The notes under the pieces: model-generated | Told to the model about the DNA's origin: nothing | Database searches by the model: none | The model's input: the letters and a program-made list of their open reading frames with translations, nothing else | Part shown: in pieces, positions 15,444 through 20,681 of the stretch | Layout of the letters: every line of letters starts with the position of its first letter | Numbering within the stretch: the first letter of the stretch is position 1 | Assembly: GCF_013179805.1 (NCBI RefSeq) | Contig: NZ_SRRZ01000132.1 | Coordinates: 1 to 20,681, forward strand | Direction: 5' to 3' | From: Microcoleus asticus IPMA8 | GTDB taxonomy: Bacteria; Cyanobacteriota; Cyanobacteriia; Cyanobacteriales; Microcoleaceae | Length of the DNA: 20,681 bases | Position numbers and translations under genes: made by a program

Positions 15444-16919
15444 TTAAAAAACCTCTGCACCCTCCAACTTCTTAAAAGTTTCAACCTTAGCCCTCGCCGC
15501 TTCCCCGCAAGTCTTCGGCGTCGGAAACATCTTCCCAGGATTCGCCAAACCTTTCGGATTAAACACCTGACGCACCCACTGCATCGTCTCCAAATCTACC
15601 TCCGAAAACATATCCGGCATAAAACACTTCTTGTCAGCGCCGATGCCGTGTTCCCCGGAAAGACTTCCGCCAACTTTCACGCAAAGCCTGAGAATTTCCC
15701 CGCCCAATTCTTCTACCTTTTCCAGCGCACCTTTTACCGAGTTATCGTACAGAATCAGGGGGTGTAAATTCCCGTCTCCTGCGTGAAATACATTAGCAAT
15801 TCGATAACCGTATTTCTCGCTCAAACCCTCAATTTCTTTCAAAACATAAGCCATTTGCGTTCGGGGAATTACGCCATCTTGCACGTAATAATCCGGGCTG
15901 AGATGACCCGCCGCCGCAAAAGCAGCTTTCCGCCCTTTCCAAATTTTTAGGCGCGTTTCCGGGTCACTTGCCGTGGTAATATTTCGTGCTCCGTTATGCT
16001 TGCAAATGTCGGCAATCCGCTGTTTGTTTGTGGCAACTTCCACTTCTAAACCGTCGATTTCTACGAGGAGAATTGCCGCCGCATCGCGGGGATAACATCC
16101 AGTTGCCACCACATCTTCCACAGCATTGATGCTGATGTTGTCCATAATTTCCATACCGCCGGGAATAATACCAGCGCTGATAATATCGGAAACTGATTCG
16201 CCCGCTGCTTCTATAGTGGAAAAATCCGCTAGGAGAACGCAAATCGATTCCGGCGCTTTGAGAATTCGGAGAGTAACTTCTGTGGCAATTCCTAAAGTGC
16301 CTTCGGAACCGACAAATACACCAGTTAAATCGTAACCGGGCATTTCGGAAATTTCGCCACCGACATCGACAATAGAACCGTCGGGCAGTACCAATTTTAG
16401 TCCTAAAACGTGATTCGTTGTGACTCCGTATTTGAGGCAGTGAACGCCGCCAGAATTTTCGGCAACGTTGCCGCCAATCGAACAAACAATTTGACTGGAA
16501 GGATCTGGCGCGTAGTAGAAACCAGCGCCGCTAACTGCTTGCGTTACCCAGTTATTAATTACTCCCGGTTGCACGACTACTTGCTGATTTTCTAAGTCTA
16601 CTTTCAGGATTTTTCGCATCAGGGCAGTAACGATCAGCACGCAGTTTTCTACAGGCAAAGCGCCGCCGGAAAGGCCTGTTCCAGCGCCTCTAGCCACCCA
16701 GGGAACTGAGTTGCGATCGCATATTTTGACCACTTGCGCCACTTCCTCCGTAGTTCGAGGCAATACCGCCACGGCGGGGCGCTGGCGGTAGCTGGCGAGT
16801 CCGTCGCACTCGTAGACAATCAATTCTTCGCGGCGCTGTACGACGCCATTTTTGCCAACTACAGCCTCGAATTCTTTAATAACGGGTTTCCAGTTGCGTT
16901 CTGTTTCTACGGCTATCAT
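15444..16919 (-). CDS. glcD: Glycolate dehydrogenase, FAD-linked subunit GlcD
   Basis: FAD-linked oxidase of the VAO/GlcD family, 491 residues, oxidising glycolate (possibly also D-lactate) to glyoxylate in the photorespiratory pathway. The FAD-binding domain shows RGAGTGLSGG (78-87), YYAPDPSS (135-142), GGNVAENSGGVHCLKYG (149-165) and GVFVGSEGTLG (200-210). The C-terminal substrate domain shows VFHAGDGNLHP (377-387) and SGEHGIG (421-427). I start at the Met giving MIAVETERNWKPVI; an upstream in-frame ATG (16946) would add nine residues of weak character. glcE and glcF are not present, as is usual in cyanobacteria where a single GlcD protein can act. The DUF6671-like gene ends 69 bp upstream on the same strand, so co-transcription is possible. 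D-lactate dehydrogenases are close relatives, so substrate preference needs testing. Confidence 0.92.
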   Translation of the reverse strand: MIAVETERNWKPVIKEFEAVVGKNGVVQRREELIVYECDGLASYRQRPAVAVLPRTTEEVAQVVKICDRNSVPWVARGAGTGLSGGALPVENCVLIVTALMRKILKVDLENQQVVVQPGVINNWVTQAVSGAGFYYAPDPSSQIVCSIGGNVAENSGGVHCLKYGVTTNHVLGLKLVLPDGSIVDVGGEISEMPGYDLTGVFVGSEGTLGIATEVTLRILKAPESICVLLADFSTIEAAGESVSDIISAGIIPGGMEIMDNISINAVEDVVATGCYPRDAAAILLVEIDGLEVEVATNKQRIADICKHNGARNITTASDPETRLKIWKGRKAAFAAAGHLSPDYYVQDGVIPRTQMAYVLKEIEGLSEKYGYRIANVFHAGDGNLHPLILYDNSVKGALEKVEELGGEILRLCVKVGGSLSGEHGIGADKKCFMPDMFSEVDLETMQWVRQVFNPKGLANPGKMFPTPKTCGEAARAKVETFKKLEGAEVF

Positions 16920-16988
16920 TAGTGAATTTAATAAGGGAACTATCAATAATATTGTTGCAAATTTTACTATTTTTGTGCAATTATTTTT

Positions 16989-17873
16989 CTAAGGGTTGCA
17001 ATATTGACACAGGGAAGGATCGGCAGTCTCTCGACCGTCGGGAAATTGTTTTTCTTTAGTATAACCGCAGTTTTTGCATTTATAGATTGCCGATCGCACT
17101 AGCTGAGTCGGAAAATAACAAAGTCCGCAGGGCAATCCGATTTTCGTCTCAGCAATATCGAATCCCGGCCAACCGCACTCCGGGCAGAATTGCTTAAATT
17201 TTTTAACTAAATCGAGAGTTGCATTTTCGATGTTTTTCATCCGAGTTGGATTGTACATCGCCCGCATATCTGTTTCGATGTGAACTCGGCCGGCTGACGA
17301 TTTTTTTAAGCCGGCTGTTACAGCGTCAAAAAGTTGTTTTTCTGTCTTAATGCCCTTGACAATTTCACCGTTACCGAGGGCAGCGTCGCCAACTACAACC
17401 ACCAGTGCGTGATCTGGAAATCCCGCTTTTTTTGCAAAATCATCCGCTTTTTCTATACTGGGAATTAACTGGTGACTGTAATTAGTTTCTACCGACAAAG
17501 ATTCGCCGATTAGTTCTAGATTGTTGGCTTGGTCTAATAAAAGTACGATTTCTCTGTTAGCAGGAATATACGGCATCATTGGGTGAGGGCCGAAAGTACC
17601 TTCGCTGGCAAAGGCAAGAGTTTCGCCCGCAATGTCTAGGGCTTTTTGTGCTTTGTGGCGAGCCGCTTCTATTTGTGTTCCTAAGCGTTTAACTTCTCTG
17701 GTGAATGTGCCGAAAGCGTCCGTGTCAAGATCCGCCGGTACTATAATGTTTACGCCAAATTCTCGTTCCAAAACGGGAGCCATTACCCGTTCTTTTTGGT
17801 GCATGGTAGCAAGAACTGCGGTGCGATCGCTCAATAATTGATTGGGATTTACAGGCTCAGAAATATTAGACAT
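16989..17873 (-). CDS. DUF6671-like zinc-ribbon protein
   Basis: Protein of 294 residues that I match from memory to the DUF6671 family; the function is unknown. The N-terminal two-thirds is an alpha/beta domain with the recognisable stretches TAVLATMHQKERVMAPVL, DTDAFGTFTREVKR (residues 50-63), FASEGTFGPHP (88-98) and MYNPTRMKNI (206-215). The C-terminus carries four CxxC pairs: C230/C233, C249/C252, C266/C269 and C289/C292. That is enough to bind two zinc ions as rubredoxin-like ribbons. The pattern suggests nucleic-acid or protein binding, or a metal-dependent enzyme; I cannot choose. It has no signal peptide. The gene lies between the DMT transporter (92-bp gap) and glcD (69-bp gap), all on the minus strand. 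Confidence 0.75.
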   Translation of the reverse strand: MSNISEPVNPNQLLSDRTAVLATMHQKERVMAPVLEREFGVNIIVPADLDTDAFGTFTREVKRLGTQIEAARHKAQKALDIAGETLAFASEGTFGPHPMMPYIPANREIVLLLDQANNLELIGESLSVETNYSHQLIPSIEKADDFAKKAGFPDHALVVVVGDAALGNGEIVKGIKTEKQLFDAVTAGLKKSSAGRVHIETDMRAMYNPTRMKNIENATLDLVKKFKQFCPECGWPGFDIAETKIGLPCGLCYFPTQLVRSAIYKCKNCGYTKEKQFPDGRETADPSLCQYCNP

Positions 17874-17965
17874 AAAGCAGCATCATTTCATAACAGAATG
17901 CTCAAATACACCCTTTGACCTAAGTTATCAATTCAGCACTCCAGCGTCAATCTTAAAAGCGATCG

Positions 17966-18358
17966 CTAGTTGCCTCCAGTCACCCCCCCAGCTTGACCTC
18001 TGAGTACAAAAATTACTCCCGTCATAATCATGGCCACGCCTACTAACCGCAGCGGCGGCAAAGGCTCGTGAAATATAAGTTTGCCACCTAAAACAGTAAA
18101 TAGGTAACTAATTGACAGTAAAGGCGAGACTATGCTAAGGTTTGCCCGCGACAAAACTACAATAAACCCGATCGAAGAAATTGCATACAAAGAAAGACCA
18201 CCTACTATCAACGGCTGAGTAGCCATTGCTATAATTTTTTCTATTAAATTAGCAGCGCCAATGGGCCCTAATATTTTAGCTCCTGCCTTCAGACTAAATT
18301 GACCTGCGACGCCGCACAATATTGCAGCCAGCAATAACAAAAAAACGCTTCTATTCAT
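17966..18358 (-). CDS. EamA/DMT-superfamily small transporter
   Basis: Hydrophobic protein of 130 residues with four membrane helices at about 4-24, 40-62, 66-90 and 98-120. It resembles a half-size (SMR/EmrE or ArnE-like) drug/metabolite transporter: GVAGQFSLKAGA in helix 1, ANLSIVSPLLSISYLFTVLGGKLIFHEPLPPLRLVGVAMI (residues about 72-111) as the family's typical second half, and a short Gly-rich tail. Such small proteins act as dimers; substrates range from cationic drugs to lipid-linked sugars. The divergent glycosyltransferase next door is of the polyprenyl-phosphate type, which makes a lipid-linked sugar role possible, but this is inference. I use the second Met (MNRSVFLL); the upstream ATG at 18385 overlaps the likely -10 box. 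Confidence 0.82.
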   Translation of the reverse strand: MNRSVFLLLLAAILCGVAGQFSLKAGAKILGPIGAANLIEKIIAMATQPLIVGGLSLYAISSIGFIVVLSRANLSIVSPLLSISYLFTVLGGKLIFHEPLPPLRLVGVAMIMTGVIFVLRGQAGGVTGGN

Positions 18359-18372
18359 AAGTTTACTAACAT

Positions 18373-18401
18373 ATAGTACAATCAAAAACTGCCGTTCCCA
18401 A
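18373..18401 (-). promoter_or_regulatory. Possible promoter of the DMT transporter gene
   Basis: On the minus strand TTGGGA (18396-18401) and TACTAT (18373-18378) are separated by 17 bp; each matches the sigma-70 consensus at four of six positions. It would give a very short leader before the ATG at 18356-18358 and supports that start over the upstream one. Confidence 0.3.
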
Positions 18402-18481
18402 AAACCTGAAAAAATTTAATTAAGTTTTGCTAGGTTTTATTCACCACTAATATTTTAAGCAGAGATACGGGAAAATCAAGT

Positions 18482-19693
18482 ATGGTTGAGCGCGATCGAG
18501 AGTGGAACAAATATATGGCAGAGCAGACCAATCCAAGCGGAGAATATACTCTAGAACTATCGATACTCATGCCTTGCCTGAACGAAGCAGAAACTTTAGA
18601 AATCTGCATACAGAAAGCACTGAGGTCGCTGCGCGAACTTGATATTGCCGGCGAGGTCATCATAGCAGACAACGGCAGCACTGACGGTTCTCAAGCTATC
18701 GCTACCAGAATGGGAGCGAGAGTTGTGCCCGTAGCAGCCAAAGGCTACGGCAGCGCTCTGATGGGAGGCATCATCGCAGCGCGCGGAGTTTATATTATCA
18801 TGGGCGATGCTGACGACAGCTACAATTTTTCCAACCTCGGCTTTTTTGTCAACAAATTGCGAGAAGGTTTCGACTTAGTAATGGGAAACCGGTTTCAAGG
18901 GGGCATCAAACCTGGGGCCATGCCGCCGCTGCACAAATATTTAGGAAATCCGGTGCTGACATGGGTTGGGCGGCTATTTTTCGCAAGTCCTGTCGGCGAC
19001 TTTCACTGCGGATTGCGGGGTTTTAGGAGAGACTCAATTTTGAAACTCGACTTGCAAACAACGGGGATGGAATTTGCTAGCGAAATGGTGGTCAAGGCCT
19101 CTGTATACAAGCTGCGGATAACTGAAATCCCAACCGTACTTTCTCCCGACGGCCGCAGCCGACCGCCGCACTTGCGAACTTGGCGAGATGGCTGGCGGCA
19201 CCTCCGATTTTTGCTGCTTTACAGTCCTCGGTGGCTGTTTTTGTATCCGGGTACTGCGCTGATGATTTGGGGTCTAATTATCGTGGTTTGGCTGTTGCCC
19301 GGTACTCAAAAGATTGGGAGTATCAGCTTTGATGTACACACGCTGCTTTATGGTGCGATCGCAATTATCATCGGTTTTCAAGCAGTAACTTTCGCTTTCT
19401 TCACCAAGATTTTTGCCATCAGCGAGAAATTTCTGCCCGAAGACCCCAAACTCAACAAAATATTTCGCTATGTAACGTTAGAGACAGGATTGATTGTCGG
19501 AGTAACGCTGATTTTAATCGGAATAGTTGGCTCGTTCTTGTCATTAACTATCTGGAGCGAAACGGCTTTCGGTTCTCTCGACCCTTCTAAAACTCTGCGT
19601 TTGGTTATTCCCTCGCTCACTTGCCTGACCGTCGGTTTGCAGATGGTTTTGTCGAGCTTTTTTCTCAGCGTGCTGGGGTTGAAGCGCAGGTGA
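18482..19693 (+). CDS. Family 2 glycosyltransferase, dolichyl-phosphate mannose synthase-like
   Basis: Membrane-anchored GT2 enzyme of 403 residues. The GT-A domain starts at about residue 25: LSILMPCLNEAETLE, IIADNGSTDGS (60-70), the metal-binding D109-A-D111-D112 in MGDADDSYNF, and DFHCGLRGFRRD (173-184) near the catalytic loop. The C-terminal part has four hydrophobic helices at about 250-272, 286-310, 333-356 and 374-398. This layout is that of polyprenyl-phosphate sugar transferases (DPM1/GtrB-like), which load a sugar from a nucleotide donor onto a lipid carrier. The sugar and pathway are unknown; no polysaccharide cluster is present. The second Met (18515, GGA 8 nt upstream) may be the true start, since the family motif begins only about residue 25. 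Divergent from the DMT transporter gene. Confidence 0.9.
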   Translation: MVERDREWNKYMAEQTNPSGEYTLELSILMPCLNEAETLEICIQKALRSLRELDIAGEVIIADNGSTDGSQAIATRMGARVVPVAAKGYGSALMGGIIAARGVYIIMGDADDSYNFSNLGFFVNKLREGFDLVMGNRFQGGIKPGAMPPLHKYLGNPVLTWVGRLFFASPVGDFHCGLRGFRRDSILKLDLQTTGMEFASEMVVKASVYKLRITEIPTVLSPDGRSRPPHLRTWRDGWRHLRFLLLYSPRWLFLYPGTALMIWGLIIVVWLLPGTQKIGSISFDVHTLLYGAIAIIIGFQAVTFAFFTKIFAISEKFLPEDPKLNKIFRYVTLETGLIVGVTLILIGIVGSFLSLTIWSETAFGSLDPSKTLRLVIPSLTCLTVGLQMVLSSFFLSVLGLKRR

Positions 19694-19758
19694 TAACATT
19701 AAAGTTACTGTCAACATTCCTCAAAACTAAACTGCCATGCAGTGGAAGATAAGGGGGC

Positions 19759-19807
19759 TGCATCTCACTTTTGCAAATACATCAAGTGGAAAGTTGACCA
19801 TTGAGAT
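19759..19807. repeat. 49-bp repeat, copy A
   Basis: This segment matches 20595-20643 at 47 of 49 positions (differences at 19776 and 19788). It begins TGCATCTCACTTTTGC and ends GTTGACCATTGAGAT. The ends carry short inverted repeats, ATCTCA and TGAGAT, and inside them ACTTT and AAAGT can also pair. Its right edge coincides with the putative end of an ISL3-type element. The 65 bp to its left, after the glycosyltransferase stop, show nothing recognisable. Confidence 0.9.
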
Positions 19808-20003
19808 GGCTCTCTGGAACTTACGGTGAAATTTTTATCTAATTAGAAAAGCAAGCTAATACACGAGTTCGAAAGTTTTCCAAATTAGAAAATCCATATC
19901 CTTGTCGCATAATCAACTTAATTCGATTATTTATCCTTTCCATAACCCCACCAGGGGGAACGCATCTTATTGAACACTCTTCATCAGTGATACCAAATCC
20001 GGG
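19808..20003 (-). pseudogene. ISL3-type transposase remnant, C-terminal end
   Basis: On the minus strand the frame ending at the stop 19839-19841 encodes, from about 19948, GVMERINNRIKLIMRQGYGF then SNLENFRTRVLACFSN. This is the conserved C-terminal tail of ISL3-family transposases (INN-x-IK-x-IKR-x-x-GF-x-NFxNFRxRxL). In the same frame an upstream stop occurs at 20004-20006 and no catalytic domain is present, so only the 3' tip survives. Bases 19808-19830 (starting GGCTCTCTGGAACTTACGG) look like the element's terminal sequence, since ISL3 ends commonly begin with GGCTCT or similar; no matching opposite end is visible. The boundary on the right is uncertain. Confidence 0.65.
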
Positions 20004-20162
20004 TTAGCTACCCCCTTTATGACGGCTATACCGAAACTTAGCCATATTGGCGGGCGCTCGACACGCCAGGCGGGCGACATATTCCCCTGCTCACGACTCG
20101 TTTACTGGTGGTTTATGAGCTACCATCGTTCGTTGATGTAAGTTAAAGGTTCAAACAAAAAG
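20004..20162. other. Non-coding spacer between the two IS remnants
   Basis: No gene seen. The stretch holds an ACCAAATCCGGG-type segment at its left edge, which resembles a dispersed cyanobacterial intergenic sequence, and two copies of GGCGGGCG about 22 bp apart near 20049-20080. The last about 20 bp before 20163 may be the end of the IS630-type element, but its terminal repeat cannot be confirmed without the other end. Confidence 0.4.
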
Positions 20163-20633
20163 ATGACAAGAATTGCACATCTAGAACCCTACTTGAGTGC
20201 AGCAGAACTCAAGCACCGTTATCGAGAGACAACCAATCCCATAGAAGCCCGTCGTTGGCAACTATTGTGGTTAATTTCGCTATCCTGGACCATCAAAGAA
20301 GCAGCAGCAGTAATTGGCATCAATTATGACTATGCTCAAACAATAGTTAAAAGCTATAACCAGCAAGGAGAGACAGCAATTATTCAAAAAAAGCCGTCCC
20401 CAAAAAAACGTCCCAGCCATGCCTTACTCAATGCTCTTCAATTAGAAGAACTGCGTTTAAGTTTAAAAGGAGAATCGCCCGATAAAGGCATCTGGAGTGG
20501 ACCAAAAGTTGCATTATGGATCGCCCAAAAGACCGGGAGAGAACAAGTGGGAAAACTCTTAGGATGGGACTACCTAAAAAAGTGCGGTTACGGGTGCATC
20601 TCACTTTTGCAGATACATCAAGTAGAAAGTTGA
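20163..20633 (+). CDS. IS630-type transposase, N-terminal part, truncated
   Basis: The frame encodes 156 residues. Residues about 1-143 are the helix-turn-helix DNA-binding half of an IS630/Tc1-type transposase: EARRWQLLWLISLSWTIKEAAAVIGI (residues 28-53), YAQTIVKSYNQQG, GIWSGPKVALWIAQKTG and GWDYLKKCGY. In intact relatives this is followed by a proline/basic segment and the DDE_3 catalytic domain. Here the frame instead enters a 49-bp repeat (20595-20643) that supplies the last residues (GCISLLQIHQVES) and the stop codon. A heptamer A-AAA-AAG lies in the correct phase at 20576-20582, so a -1 frameshift product is conceivable, but the -1 frame shows no DDE_3 similarity. It is most likely a disrupted element that continues past the window edge or was cut by another insertion. 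Confidence 0.75.
   Translation: MTRIAHLEPYLSAAELKHRYRETTNPIEARRWQLLWLISLSWTIKEAAAVIGINYDYAQTIVKSYNQQGETAIIQKKPSPKKRPSHALLNALQLEELRLSLKGESPDKGIWSGPKVALWIAQKTGREQVGKLLGWDYLKKCGYGCISLLQIHQVES
20576..20582 (+). promoter_or_regulatory. Slippery heptamer A-AAA-AAG in the IS630 ORF
   Basis: The codons CTA AAA AAG are phased as A-AAA-AAG, the canonical -1 frameshift heptamer. IS630-type elements often use such a site to fuse the HTH and DDE halves. After slippage the -1 frame stays open to the end of the window (33 codons), but the sequence does not look like a DDE_3 domain, so function in this copy is doubtful. Confidence 0.35.
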
Positions 20634-20643
20634 CCATTGAGAT
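20595..20643. repeat. 49-bp repeat, copy B, inside the transposase frame
   Basis: Second copy of the repeat at 19759-19807, same orientation, 836 bp downstream, two substitutions. It carries the same ATCTCA/TGAGAT terminal inverted repeats. It follows immediately after the last recognisable transposase codons and provides their stop. The 38 bp to its right, up to the window end, are not similar to the sequence right of copy A. Confidence 0.9.
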
Positions 20644-20681
20644 AAGCACAGCGAAGAGAAAGGATAGAGGAAACACTCTCG

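Noticed and set aside
15994..16485. 163-codon open frame inside glcD
   Set aside because: It is out of frame with a full-length glcD and very rich in Arg, Cys and Trp, typical of an off-frame reading.
16917..16946. Upstream start for glcD at 16946
   Set aside because: It adds only nine hydrophobic residues that are not convincing as part of GlcD; the internal Met fits the family start better.
20428..20676. Minus-strand frame across the end of the IS630 gene
   Set aside because: It is opposite the conserved transposase domain; its Met start region comes from the 49-bp repeat and no protein family is recognisable.

Overview
The window comes from a filamentous, non-heterocystous-type cyanobacterium (Microcoleus, Oscillatoria or Phormidium-like; the genus is inference). 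A psbA 5' end is present. The cyanobacterial HIP1 octamer GCGATCGC occurs 13 times, where chance would give less than one. Several genes belong to cyanobacterial families (CofG, a DUF4079 membrane protein, GlcD), and intergenic regions carry heptamer repeats and small palindromes of the kind known from these genomes.

Layout. Positions 1-136 hold the start of psbA (photosystem II D1) on the minus strand, divergent from cofG (499-1452, plus; F0/deazaflavin synthesis). The 3' end of cofG runs into three tandem 120-bp repeats (1432-1788) that copy its last codons. A minus-strand run follows: a short-chain dehydrogenase (1830-2606), a cytoplasmic GH13 alpha-amylase (2807-4285) and a CpdA-type cyclic nucleotide phosphodiesterase (4482-5261). 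tRNA-Cys(GCA) lies at 5463-5533. The Schlafen/AlbA_2 gene (5781-7766, plus) has an in-frame 21-bp minisatellite. Next come a DUF4079 four-helix membrane protein (minus), a 493-residue all-ankyrin protein (plus), a prolyl-4-hydroxylase-like 2OG-Fe(II) oxygenase (minus) whose 5' leader carries nine heptamer repeats, and purH (minus).

A 630-residue histidine kinase (13347-15239, plus) contains a complete LOV photosensor domain, so it is probably a blue-light receptor kinase; no response regulator is adjacent. After a stack of hairpins come, on the minus strand, a small DMT/EamA-type transporter, a DUF6671-like zinc-ribbon protein and glcD (glycolate dehydrogenase), in that order of transcription. 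A family 2 glycosyltransferase (18482-19693) diverges from them. The last 1 kb is a mobile-element graveyard: a 49-bp repeat, the 3' end of an ISL3-type transposase abutting it, and the N-terminal part of an IS630-type transposase whose reading frame runs into a second copy of the 49-bp repeat.

Most genes are single housekeeping or signalling genes rather than one operon. Light-linked functions recur (psbA, cofG, LOV kinase, photorespiratory glcD), but they are not co-transcribed and any functional link is speculation. The strongest points for follow-up are the LOV kinase, the repeat-associated loci (cofG 3' end, AlbA_2 minisatellite, oxygenase leader) and the nested insertion-sequence debris. 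I did not find a clear multi-gene novel system.
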